Origin: Evernia prunastri
Taxonomy: Eukaryota; Ascomycota; Lecanoromycetes; Lecanorales; Parmeliaceae
Length of the DNA stretch: 64,000 nucleotides
NCBI GenBank assembly: GCA_003184365.1
Contig: NKYR01000037.1
Location: 248,001 to 312,000 of the forward strand
Direction of reading: 5' to 3'
The position numbers were made by a program, and so were the translations under genes. The notes beneath the pieces were generated by a model. It was not told the DNA's origin. It ran no database searches and was given only the letters and a program-made list of their open reading frames with translations. Positions 47,132-58,900 of the stretch are shown here, piece after piece (position 1 is the first letter of the stretch; each line of letters opens with the position of its first letter).

Positions 47132-47453
47132 ATGGGAAGGATTGGTACGAGTTGGGTTTGGATGTCATGATTACAATGAAAGTATGCATCGGAAAGGGCG
47201 TCTGGTGGCAATGTTTTTTAATCCGAACTCTGTATTTTTGTTTAATATAGGGATAAGCCTCTAGTCTGACAGCCATCCACCCTTACAGAAAGTGAACATG
47301 CCCACTCAATGGCGGTGCAGTATGATTCTCTAGATTCAGCAGAATCTATATATGAATTTCAATTAGAAGGAAAATATATTTCAATCACTCTCCCTTATCC
47401 TCAAGAGAAGCCTTCTAGAGGTCCTCGGTTACATCCGCGGCAGCGTCTTTCTC
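47027..47453. other. intergenic with GA microsatellite
   Basis: Convergent 3' flanks of the CYSTM and Bfr1 genes, containing the (AG)n tract. Confidence 0.5.
47101..47128. repeat. (AG)n microsatellite
   Basis: About 13-14 AG units in a purine-rich stretch that also includes G-runs at about 47046-47060. Confidence 0.9.
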
Positions 47454-49073
47454 TTACGCGAGCTCTGTCTCAGTAGATGCGGTACCATTGACCGACTGAT
47501 TGGCTGTGGCAGGCTTCTTTGCCGTATCATGGGTTCGTCTGCTGGAATTCGAGGGTTGGGGTTCTTTGGCCTCAGCTTCGAGACGGTCGATCTCCTTCTG
47601 AGCCTTTTCGATATTCTATCATATGTCAGCTCAGCGCAACTATACGCGTCAGATGAAGACGTACCTCCTTGGTCTTCTTTTCTTGGTCTTTCTTCCATTG
47701 GTCCCGTTTCTCCTTGAGCTTCTCAACGACAGAAGGAACACCAGCCTGACTCATTGGCGGCTCCACATTGACCTTGGCGAGCTCTTCGATGATGCCAATG
47801 CTCAAATTGAATCTACCCTCAGTAGGGGTCCCAGGTGCAGGCGAGCCAGCAGCGCTCCCCTTCTTCCCTTTCTTGCCTTTTTTGCCCCCAGTGCCCATGA
47901 AGTAGGTATCCTCGCGATCCTCCTTTTTGGATACTTTCATCCCCTTGAAATCAGAGTTCGCATCCACACTTCTTTGCGCCTCGGCCGCAAACCCGCTGGG
48001 ACCCCGTAGAGATTTCGATGCTTCAGGTGATGATGGGTCGAAGTACCGGATCAGACCCTCCGCTGTTAGTATGTCATCCATATAGGCAGGCTCACTGGCC
48101 TCTTCCAATTTCTTGTCCGCGATCTTTCTCCGCTTTTCTTTGTGGTAAGCATCCTGCTCAGCCTTCTGTTTTTCCAGTCTCAGTTTGTACTGCTCTTGAT
48201 CCCAAGCTCGATATGCCCTGTTCGCTTTGAAATACTGGTCCTTGATGTTTTTCATAGCAGCCCATTTCTCTTGCTGGTCGGCATATGCCTTACTTCGTTC
48301 ATCCCGAAGCGAGTGCAAACCCTTGTACGCTTCGTCTTGCTCAGCTTTCAGAGCCTTTAGCTCCCGGTCTGCCTTGTCGAATCTCTCACTTAATGCTTTG
48401 GCCTCCGGGTTGTCCAGCTGTTTCCGCAACTCTGCAATGTCGGCCTTGACTTTGTCTATGCCTCTTTGAGCTTCATCAAAACCACCAAAGGCTTTCTTCT
48501 GCTTCCTAAGGCTCGAGATCTCTGCTATGGCTTTCTTCTGGTCGACCAGCGTTGCATTGCTTGACTCCGCTACCTTTTCCTGCCGTTGTATTTCTTGATC
48601 GATGTCTCCAGTGGTTTTCCACGAGACTTGGCTACGCTTCGTCTTCTGTTCTGCAATCTGGGACTTCAATCGAGCATCAAGGCCTGCAATCTTCTCTTGT
48701 ATAACACCGCGAGAATTCTTGAAGGTGGATTGTTCGTGTCGTATGTGTTGCAACTCAGTCTTGAGCTCTTGCTGCCTTTTGCCCGAGGGGGAGTCTTTGT
48801 TCTGAGGTTGAGCGAGATCAATCTTGGCCTTGATGGCATCCTACGTACTGTCAGCCGATTGGATTGCAACTGTGGGTGGGGTACTCTCGGGTTTGACAAA
48901 CGTACCACTCTTTCTTGTGCAGCTGCATGCTCCCTCTGTGCCTTTCCGAGATTTTCCTTATATTTTTGTTCGTCTGGCTTCTCCGGCTTCGTCTTCTGAG
49001 GCTTCTGCGATGGCTCTGAGCCTGCATCTATTGTAGACATGGTGGCAGCGGAAGGTGTTGCGATGTCTGCCAT
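47454..49073 (-). CDS. bfr1: Bfr1-like coiled-coil RNA-/ER-associated protein
   Basis: Three exons (49073-48906, 48840-47665, 47615-47454; 1506 bp, 501 aa). The first exon is acidic/polar (MADIATPSAATMSTIDAG), followed by long coiled-coil segments full of E, K and Q (ELQHIRHEQSTFKNSRGVIQ; KADIAELRKQLDNPEAKAL; AYRAWDQEQYKLRLEKQKAEQ). The segment YMDDILTAEGLIRYFDP, the lysine-rich KGKKGKKGS and the following SIGIIEELAKVNVEPPMSQ are characteristic of fungal Bfr1/nuclear segregation proteins, which bind mRNPs and polysomes at the endoplasmic reticulum and affect secretion and ploidy in yeast. Donors GTACGT/GTACGTTT and the acceptor sites are canonical. Confidence 0.9.
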
Positions 49074-49984
49074 TATGGCGGTGAGAAGTGCAGCGATGCA
49101 AGCACCCGGGCGCAGGTTACTGCATCAAGTATAGCAAGGTAAGTGGGTCGAAGATCAGATAGAAATGCAAGCGACGGTGTAAGTCAAGCATGCATTCTCG
49201 GTGTTATGCTTTCGCTGTGACTTGCGCAAGTGACACAAATTTGTTCGTCGGCTTTTCGCAGCGAACAATTTCAAAAATGTGGAGAGCGATTATGCAGTGC
49301 ATAAGAGTAAGATACACTAGAGTGGTTCAGGCTAGCGGTCTTTATGCAACGATGCATAATACTGTACTGAGTAAAAGCCGAATCCCTTGTGTCCCAACTC
49401 CCAATATCTCCTTGAAGCGACGCCAATAATGCCTACGATAGGTCGGCAAGCATTCCCACAGCGATAAGCAGCACTTCTAGCCTTGGCACGATCACCCGGA
49501 ACGGCACCAACGGTAGGTGCCTCATGCAGTACAGGATTTACTGGCAGTGCAGAAATAGTATCACAAGGGAATCTGCCTGGAATGGCACCGGCAGTGCCAA
49601 TGCGGATTCGCCACTGTTATCGTTGTTAGGGATCCGGCGGTCTATCAGTCTGTGAGTGCCAAATGGCCTTAGGGTCTTGACAAAAGCTGATGTCTGTAGT
49701 AAATAGATCTCGATGCTGTCAGCGTTAGCGGTGCCATTGTCTCTTGGCTCTTCACAGATCTTGACTATATCGACGGGGGACGAAATTCATCTAAAAGTTG
49801 CTTCCATGAGCGAGAAAGGGAGCGACGGACAGTCAGAGGACAAAGTCAATTTCGACGCCTCATCCTGTGGCATCCTGATATGTCTCTTATGGTGTATAAT
49901 TCACAACATTTCAGTCAATCTATATCCTTAAATCATACCATCCCTTTTCGCCACTCCACATGCTCTTACACGCGTCCAACCCGT
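49074..49984. other. intergenic
   Basis: Short frames only. A segment with repeated GGCACC/GGCAGT motifs (about 49500-49600) is of unclear meaning. Confidence 0.4.
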
Positions 49985-52900
49985 TTAATCCGTTCCGGCC
50001 CATATACCCTCGTCGAACCCCCCACCGCCCGCACCTCCAAACCCTCCAGCACCACCATCCATCCCACCTTCTCCACTAGCCTGTGGTCCGAAAAAAAAGC
50101 CCCCGAACAAATCGGGCAATTGTACCCCACCTTCGGCCCAATCATGCTGTCCATCGAACCCTAAATTGGCACCAACGTCGCCGCTAAACACGGCAGCGGT
50201 ATCGGTGGTGTCGTTGTTCATGAGGAAGTCGAAATCGTAGTTATCGTAAGCGGCGGGGCCGCTATTGATGTTGTTACTGGGTGGGAAAGAGCTGGGGAGA
50301 AGGGAGGAGTCGAAAGGCTGGTTTGGAGGTGCCATTTGGGCTTGTTGGGAGTTGGATGTGGTGGTGGAGAGAGTGGAGAGCGCCGGGGTGGTTGATGTGT
50401 CGGGAGGCGTATAAGCGTACGTGGATGCTTGGTTTGGAGCGATGCTTAGCAGGGGTGCTTGGCAGCTTTGGGATGGGCGATGGAACATCCTGCCATTTTG
50501 GGCATCGTCTGAGAAGAGGTTTCTGAGATCGTAGTCGAATTGTGGTGGCGGTCGGGAGTTTATGGATGCGAAACGTGAGGAAGCTGGGATGCGCTGGTCG
50601 AAAGTGTGCGGCTGTAGGATTGGAGAGTCATCATCCTGTCTTTGCTTGGTGAATTTGACTTGAGAGCCGAAGCCGGTGGTCGAGACGCACATCTTGACGG
50701 TCGCTTTGCTCATGCGCTCAAAGGCGTCGCGGCAGGCTTCCGCTGGTGGACATTTGTCGATGAGGTCACCTAGGACGGAGGTAGCTGCGAGGACGGTGAA
50801 GTCGACGTCATCAAGAGTCTGTCGGCTGTCAGCTGAAATAGTATAGTGGTGCTTAGGTAGCTTACTAGACGGCTGCGGACAGTTGGCGAATGCCAGATAG
50901 AGTAGAGAAACGCAATGCCAGCCATGAACAGGTGTACGGTTGCGAGATAGGTATAATTAACCAGACGCACTCGATGTAGCTGACGGTAGAGCTTTAAGAC
51001 TCTTTGACCAGCTTCAGCAACTTTAAGGAAGATTTCGTCCTCATCTTCATAAGAGTCCGCGTTCGGTGTCAAAGGGCTTTCCACATCATTATGAGGGCCA
51101 ACCTCTCCAGCAAGGGTGTGTGGTACGCTAAGAGACTGCCTGTACAGCATGATTACAGCTTGCCAATAATTCAACTCCAAGAACTTGATGGAAAATCGGA
51201 CGGTAGTATCCTCCTGGAGGGGGGCGCTCTCTTTCCATTCCCATAGCCGTCGATCAATGTCTGTTCGCCATGCGTGGAAAGATTCGAATGGCTGTAGGAA
51301 CGAGCACGAGAGTTTGGTGTGCATGAATGGGCTTTTGCGCTCTCCATCCTTGGCGTGCACCCGTTGGGCTTGCCGATATTGCAACACTTGCAAAATCTCC
51401 GATTGGAGGAGCCGAAGACGGAAATAGTGATGTGCGACTCGCTTGTAGCTGGGTCCACTAAAGCCGTGGGATGGTATCAGAAAACCGGTTGGAGTAATGT
51501 CTTTATCATCGAGAACGCTAGGCCAGTCTGTCGTGATCACCGCGTCCGAGATACCAAATGGGCGACCCACACACGTACTCACAAGGCGATCAAATGAGTA
51601 CACACACCACCAGAGTCGACGCCGCAGGTCTCGGACCCATTCCCGCCTGCCCCGTTCTTTCGGGTCGAGACCAACAGGTGCAGAATTTGACTGATCACCG
51701 CCCGTGGAGGTGCCTTGTCCTCTTGCAACGCCATCGCTGTCTTCAGCGGCATCGACGCCTGCACCATCCTCGTAATGAAGGCCGAGATCAACACCCAAGC
51801 GCGTGGCAACACCAGTGATATACCACAAACCCGGCGCTACAGGCCTTAGCAGGGCAAACCCTGCTAGCAGTAAAACTGCCTGCAACTGCTCCAATCCACC
51901 ACCGCAACCCTCAGGCCGATCAGCTGCAGACGTCGACCCAAGAAAAGATTCCAGGTGCATCATCGCCGACGCGTGATACTCTTCAGCCTGCCTCTGTTGG
52001 CTCGACAATTTTTGTTTTTTCGGGTTCGGGGAAGCGGGTTCTTGCTTTAAACCCGGCGGTGTCGATCCTTTGATTCCAGAACTTGATGAGCGCTTCGCAG
52101 CCGGATCTTCCAGAATAATGCCTGCGCCAATTGCGAAGACAATGTTCAACAGATAAGATTCCCGTGCTGATCTTCGCCGCTCTTTCGCTGCGTAAGCTCT
52201 CCCAAACAGTGTCATGAATTCGCCACGATGCAAGATGGGTATCTGCGGGTTCGCATGCTCGAAGTAGAGGTCCACCAATCGCAATCCTAGCTCTCTGTCT
52301 GGGAATGGTGCCGGTTTAATGGTTGGCTTGGTCTGTAAACCGAAAAACGAATCTCGCATGCTTGTACCATTTGTAGCAGCAGCAGAGCCCACTGAACTTT
52401 GCTTGCTTCCACGACCGCTCCTGTCACCGCCCGGCACCGAGCTCTTGACCGCTGCAAAGACCACTCTTGCGAACGATATACCGCTAGTAGAACCTAGGAA
52501 TCGTGGGTCTGAAGCTCCTTGTACCGAGACCATGCCAATGTTCGAGACCAATTTGTTCAGCTTATCCGACTCCTCTTTCTGCTCCCATTCCGATCCCGAA
52601 TCACTCCCTGTGTTTGCCCTTGTCCGTTTGATGACATTTTCCTTCCCACTCGACCGTTCCGATAGCGGTGACTGAACTGTAGGTTCCTCCTTCAGAGGCT
52701 TCGAGCCAAGATCGAAGTCATTTGAAGGTCTGAAGGGAATTTTCTGGTCGGTGAGAAGCTCTTCAAGGTATCGCACCCGACTTTCGAGATAGTAGACATA
52801 TGTGCGAGGGATCTCTCGTTTGGTGATAGGGTCGAATCCGACGCATTTGACGCCGGCCTTCTCGCATGATGTACAAGCTGGGAGATTCTGGTCGCAACGA

Positions 52901-53073
52901 TTCTTCCGCAGTCTGCATCGGTTGCAAGCTGATACGTTGCGAAAGGAGGAACTCGCGCCGGGATTGGCAGGGGCGGAGGTGGCAGTGAAAGTCGAGCTGC
53001 TGGAGACCAAAGACGGATGGGGAGGGAGATTGTAGGGTTCGTCGGCCCGGGGGCGTTTAGTGCCGGCGTTCAT
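49985..53073 (-). CDS. Zn2Cys6 transcription factor, PPR1/TEA1-like
   Basis: Two exons (53073-50866 and 50818-49985; 3042 bp, 1013 aa) with a 47-bp intron. The Zn2Cys6 cluster has cysteines at residues 50, 53, 60, 67, 70 and 77 (C-x2-C-x6-C-x6-C-x2-C-x6-C), followed by FDPITKREIPRTYVYYLE, a linker and dimerisation helix typical of the PPR1/TEA1 branch. The middle homology region of fungal-specific transcription factors follows (LRLVDLYFEHANPQIPILH, WYITGVATRLGVDLGLHYED, RRRLWWCVYSFDRLVSTCVGRPFGI). The second exon is Q/N/S/P-rich and ends with a glycine-rich acidic tail, a likely activation domain. Target pathway not visible; the adjacent MFS gene (760 bp downstream, same strand) is a possible target. 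Confidence 0.9.
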
Positions 53074-53833
53074 GATAAAGTAACAACATTAACAGCGCGT
53101 AATTTGCATTTCTGGGCAGTCGTATGAGTGAAAGGTGATGCAAGGCAAGGGACATACTGGTGGGATCATGTTAATCAGGCTGGATCAACTACTGGAAATA
53201 AAGCGAAAGATATCAGGGTCTGAGGCGTTCTAGTTGCAGCGTCTCGGTCGAGATTCTAGTAACTAAGCTTCTAATGTACCTGCCAGCATTTGTTTTGGAA
53301 GGAAGCCGGGCTAATAGATAGTATGTAAAGGCGATCACTGATCAGCCCTGCCTTATCATTTCGCCCTATCAGCCCGCTAATCTGTGACAAATATACCCTG
53401 AGATACCTGAAGCATTGGTACCGTGACTCCCAATAATGAATCCCAGTCAGTACCCAGCCTGCATAGCATATTCTAGAGTTTATAGCGTGTGACAGATCTG
53501 GTATTCAGCAGCTTCTCATACTATGACGCCGATCTATGGGGGTATACGGATGTCAAACGAATGCAATGCACACAAAAACAAGCAGTACTCGCTCGGCCAG
53601 GGAATGTCCACGCTCCAGGCTGCCCACGCATCCAAGTGCTCCACTTCGGGCTGCCCTTTCTCACACGCTTCGCCGAACCAGGCCCATAATCTCCCATATA
53701 CATCTCTTTCGACCAAATTAGTAGTCCCCTATCGAGCTGAACTCCCGCGACCGTGTGGCCATGGACACGGCTATGAACAGAAGCGATTTTAGGTCTCGCT
53801 CCTTGCTGCCGAACGAGGCCATTGATTTGTATG
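53074..53833. other. intergenic between transcription factor and MFS genes
   Basis: Contains the 5' flank of the transcription factor and the 3' flank of the transporter; all frames here are short shadows. Confidence 0.4.
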
Positions 53834-55948
53834 TTAGAGGAGATTGAGCTTTGAATCCGATTTGCGTATTTGGACATCGCCATGTTCGAGATGTTGTGGG
53901 AGATCCCCTGCGGCGTTGATGGCAGCATCGATGGCAAGAGGATCAATCAGAGCCTCATCTGCGAGACGGTCGTCATCCTCCACGTCGTCATGTTCCGTCC
54001 GGCTATCCACATCTTCGACATAGAGGTTTACAAGCGCTCCTGCAACGCTGACGACACCACATGCCCACCATGCCAAGCCAGTGGAGCCAATATCTAGACT
54101 CCAAGAGTGGATCAAACCAGTCACGAGTGGACCGAGAGTCCGGCCCAGACTGGCGGTGGATCCTGCAACGCCATTGATAAATCCTGAAACCCTTAGGGAA
54201 GGGACTGAGTCATTGATAAGGCGAAGGTTCGACGTAAAGGCAAAAGTTTGAGCCGTTATCTTCCAGAGGAGGCATAGGTAGACTCCGGGCATCTGAAGTC
54301 GTTGCGGGAGAAGTACCAAGTAAGGTACCAGAAGGTATAGTAATGGCCATGTCATTTGGACGACGCGAAAAGTCTTCAGGGTACCAAAGTGGCTTGCAGC
54401 GACGGGGTACACGATTAAAATGAGAACAGAATAGACGCCTTGCACAGATAGCATGAAACCTATTGTCTTTGACGAGAGGCCAAAACCACTACTGAATCGG
54501 AAAGGCAGAGATATTGGCTGTGTCGATACAGGCTCGCTCAAAAATACTGGCATTAGCTGATCGAAGGATATTGAGTGACTACATCGGCGTCAGCATAAGA
54601 GCAGGCACTAGGCATAAGGATGAGCTCACTATGCAAGAAGTCCATAGCTCGCAATGTTTAGGATCACTTGCGTCGTAAAGGCTTTTCTGACTCCTCGCTC
54701 CTTGCTCTTCGGTTTTCGTCTGCGTTTCAATTTTGCATCCGCAGGTAGAGCATTTGGAGACTGAGAAGGGGTTGAAGGTTGGCAAGGTGAGCCTTCGGTC
54801 GTTCTGTACCCTGGAGGTTCTTCATCTCCTAGAAGTGCAAATTGCTCCTGGAGATTAGCCTCACCAGCTTTATCCACAATGATTGAATTTGTCGGTTTGG
54901 TCTGCACATGGCCCAAGAGCCACCTTCCGGCGTCGATACCAAAATCACGGCGACCCTTCAGCTCCTCATGCGTTTCCTCTAAAAATAATATGCCTACTAA
55001 GACCCCGAATGCAAGGACGATAGCGCAGACAAGGTTGGGTAGCAGAAACGGATATTGGTCAAAGAGCGTTCCACGGGCGAAGAATGTAGGAAACGATTGA
55101 CAAGGTTGAGCCAAGGCTCCGCCAAGCGCAGGGCCCAGAACCGAACTTCAATAAAATGCCTTAGTAAATGCGATATCAGAGGCGAGAACGACTTACCCAA
55201 GGCACCAGACGAGTGGCATGATAGTGTAGCCCCGAGCTATTCGACGTAAGCTACGGTGCTCGTTCCCATGTTGACCCTCGCTTACCTTTATGCTCCTCGA
55301 CCGTGACAATTTCGGCAACTGTGGTTGCGATCACTCCTATATTCCTAGCACCTCACGTAAGCTACGAATCTAGCCAGAAAGCGCAGGCTTCATGGGTACC
55401 TACCCATTGAGCAGTCCTCCTAGGGCTCGCGCTAGTAGTGCGACTGGCAGACTAGGTGCAAATCCGAAGACCAGCACACTGAGCGCTGTTCCTGCGAGTC
55501 CAGCAAGAAGGACCGGCTTCCTCCCCACCCTGTCGCTGATCCGACCCCAAGCGAAGCCCGACAAGAACTCTGCGAAGGTAAATGCGGAGGTGACCATGCC
55601 AGCGTAGATAGCAATTTGGCGGCTGTCGGAGGTGATATCGAAGGACACGATCATGTAGTAGACGTAGGGGAAGATGGACATGAAGGCGATTGGCTCAGAG
55701 ATGCGGACTAAGGCTAATGGAGAGGGTTCTTGTTAGCCAGTCCGTGGGTTGTAGTGCTAATGGAAGATGATGGAGCAATGAGCTTGAGTGTCGACAAGTA
55801 ACGGTATTCAATTCAGACCAGCTCTGTACTGCATTCTGCCAGGGAGAGAGAGAGACGTACCAAGGATAAAGAGTTGCTTCCACGGGAATTTGACCGTTTG
55901 GGCATTTCCGACATGCTGCAGCTGGCAAGCTGATCTAGCTGAAGTCAT
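53834..55948 (-). CDS. MFS transporter, ZIFL/YCR023C-like
   Basis: Six exons (55948-55861, 55713-55404, 55344-55286, 55236-55197, 55145-54630, 54578-53834; 1758 bp, 585 aa) with five introns, all with GT-AG ends and joining frames exactly. Start MTSARSACQLQHVGN is followed by KFPWKQLFILALVRISEP and FMSIFPYVYYMI (TM1), SDSRQIAIYAGMVTSAFTFAEF (TM2), the MFS motif A GRISDRVGRKPVLL, and later LVWCLGSVLGPALGG. A large cytosolic loop (residues about 260-340, polar with a KRRRKPKSKERG basic patch) separates the halves. The C-half has GFINGVAGSTASLGRTLGPLVTG. Layout matches the major-facilitator family of plant ZIFL and yeast YCR023C. Substrate unknown. The acidic C-terminal tail (SRTEHDDVEDDDRLADEAL) is cytosolic. 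Confidence 0.9.
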
Positions 55949-58900
55949 ATTGACTTGAGATGAATGCTTCGACAGCAGAACAGAGCTGTGCAAAGCACGC
56001 AGGTTGTATGTGTTTGGGATATGCTAAGAAAGAAGAGTGAACCCAGCGGGGAGGCTTAGCCACGACGCAGGGACGTTGATGGTGAAAGTCAGGGTCGGAA
56101 GACAGGACGTTAGAAGGTTCTAGGGGGAAATTGATTGTTCAATAATGTTAATTGATTGGTATCGTAAGGGAAGAGCAGTAGGTAGTTCGATCGCTAGCAG
56201 GGCGAACTAGTAGAAGAAAGATGAGATCTTAAGTTGTCACAGCCACCTCACGTGGAAAGGCGTAAGTTAACCAAAAGCTTTTTTTATGCCTTTCACATTT
56301 GACAAAAGTTTGATGGGAAATATGGGAAAAGGTGGCCATACGGACTTGATATATATAAGCGATTGTAGGGAAAGGGAAGGGGAAGGGGGAAGAAGACGGC
56401 TTCATCGTGATTATGATTATGGTCATGATTGAAGACGGATGAAGACCCGGAACCTTATTGCCCTTGTTCTCTTGTGTGCGGTTCTGCGATGATGCTGCGG
56501 TGAGCTTGCTCTACCGCTATTCCACTGGACCTTGTAAGCTCCATTCCCATTGGCGCAAAGAAGATGAAGTAGCGGTGGAAAGGCATTCGCTTGGCCTTGT
56601 TACCGTCCGTTTGCTCATTAGTGTCAAAGTGAAGTAATCAGGTCTCATGATCGCTTTAGCTACAGATCATCAAGCTCGAGTTAGGCGATTCCAGGCGAGA
56701 GGGAAGTCAGGAAAGGGATGGATGGTATTCCATGTCAAGTTTATGGGTACCCTATTATTCGGGCCTTGTTTCGTGAGAGAAAAGGAAAGGAACTTTAAGA
56801 ACAAGGGGTGGTGGGAAAGAGAGCAGGATCCCTCCCCAGTACCCAAGTTACTCTAGTTAGTTCCCCCTCAATTATTATTAACTCGAGTAGTTACGGTATT
56901 TCACACCAAAGGAAAGGGGATTCACGTTGGAAGAAGCATCGCTGCGTCCGGCACTTGGAAAGTGCTAAGCGAAGCTAGAAGGCATGCTGGTCATTACCCC
57001 CGGTTTAGCGGCTGGATTTAGTGCGAAACGGATCCCCGGGTCCTTTTCCAGGGACCGTCGCTGCATCGCTGCCTTGCATTTGACAGGTACTGTGAGGTAC
57101 CCAGACACTAAATGGGGCTTAAATATACCTTAGATAGATGAGAATGGGGACCCTAAATCGTATAAAACGTGGCCCTGGAACCTTTCCCGGGGGAGTCGGA
57201 TACATATACTATATAGCCTTAAGCTGGGGGATTTAACGGCTTCTCAAACCTTGTTTGCTCTACGCCAGTTACCAGTGCCAAAAAAAAAACAAAAATCAAT
57301 CAATCAAAATTTAAAACATGAAATTAAGATTGAGACATCTAACTCCATGAAGAAAAAAGGAAAAAGGGTAAACATAGGGGTCGGTGGCAACACCGAGTTC
57401 CCTTTGACGCTTGACCGCAGACTCACCGAAAAAACAAAAGTACCTATGAATATTGATCCAAGATCGTGATGCCATCATTTCTATACCGATATTCGTATTC
57501 CCGTACAGCGCTTTGACCGTACCGTCAGTTTTCAATCGTTCATTGTTCTGGAAGACGCGCCTTAGTAGTATGATTCTACGGCATACTGTTGCGATTGGAT
57601 AGGGTCAAAGAGCGGTCAAGGAAGGAAGATCAGGCTGGACCGTTGTGTCAGCGTGAGAGCTTGAATTTCCAACGCCTTTCTATGCGGTTAGTGACCGCTT
57701 GCCAATGGAACTAGGTAATCGAGTCCCCTTGAGGCTGGGGATCGCTTGGGTGATGTCCGGGGGCGGGCAGGTCCCATTGGTCAGTGGTTTCGATGGAGAT
57801 TAAGGACAGTTCGAAGAGGAAAAGGACTACCCTCACACGGAAGCCACCCTGCCTGCATCCGTCATATGAATGGCGTGCCCTACATTCATTCCCTTGAGCC
57901 GATGGCCAAATCTCAGCTCTGTGCTTCTTGCTGATCAGTCCAGGCCTGCCATCGACTCGCCAATGGTTGCTCCTGGATGCGTCGGATTGCCGAGAGTCTT
58001 CTGCACAACTTTCGACCTGGTACGAACTCCTGGGCCGTCGTTGCGATCGAATGTCTCAAGTTGCCATGGATCCTATCCCAGCGCATGCCTGTCATGCATA
58101 AACCACGCGGCAAACGACAGGGATCACAGCCACAGCACTGCAGCTAGAGAAAGGAAGTTAGGGACCACCTCGGGAGGCGACATTACGCCATATTTTGTTA
58201 TTCTCTCACGCACCCGAGCCACCCTCTTGCAGCATAGGGCCGTACTCAACTCTGAGGCCGGTCAAGCCAAGAAAACCTGGGTGTGCTGTCATGCCCGACC
58301 TGACTTACTCCTCCGCTAGGCTCAGAACGCAACTATTGCTGCCACTGCTGGGTGCCAGAGGATTCGAGCTAGCCAACCTTGTCCTTCAGCCCTACTCAAA
58401 GCTCAATTCACCTTTTGAGGGATGCTTTGCGACAGGACTTACTGGGAGATGCGATAAACCGCCATCACTTTCAGTTTCAAAAAAGCTCACCGCATCGCTT
58501 GGGTGCCGATGGCTGTTTGGTTCTCCGGTACCTCTTCTAACTGACTGGTGGTAAGGCTACGGATCGGTTATGCAATGGTCCCTAAAAAGCCAATCAAAAT
58601 CGGAAGTGCTCTCTTCATACCCATCCACATCCGTGAATTTTCTGCATGTTGCCGGCATATATCGAGCGAGAGACGTTCTGGGTAGACTGGTAGAGTCAAC
58701 TACGGTTTAGCCCATCTCGCAATGCATTTCCGGAAAGACAATTGTTTCAAACCGGACTCAAGCGGTGGAACAAAGTGCAGAGGAAGCGAGAAATACGGGC
58801 GATGATTCTCGGCTCACAAGGGCCAAGCGCTTGATCTACCGCTACGCCGGAAATCAATTTGCTGCAACATCGTGATCCCCTACCACAACGGCAGACTTCA

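Noticed and set aside
46506..47276. 256-codon minus-strand frame over the CYSTM gene
   Set aside because: Arginine/serine/proline-only sequence from the complement of a GC-rich P/G/Y repeat and the AG microsatellite; the sense frame has a real module.
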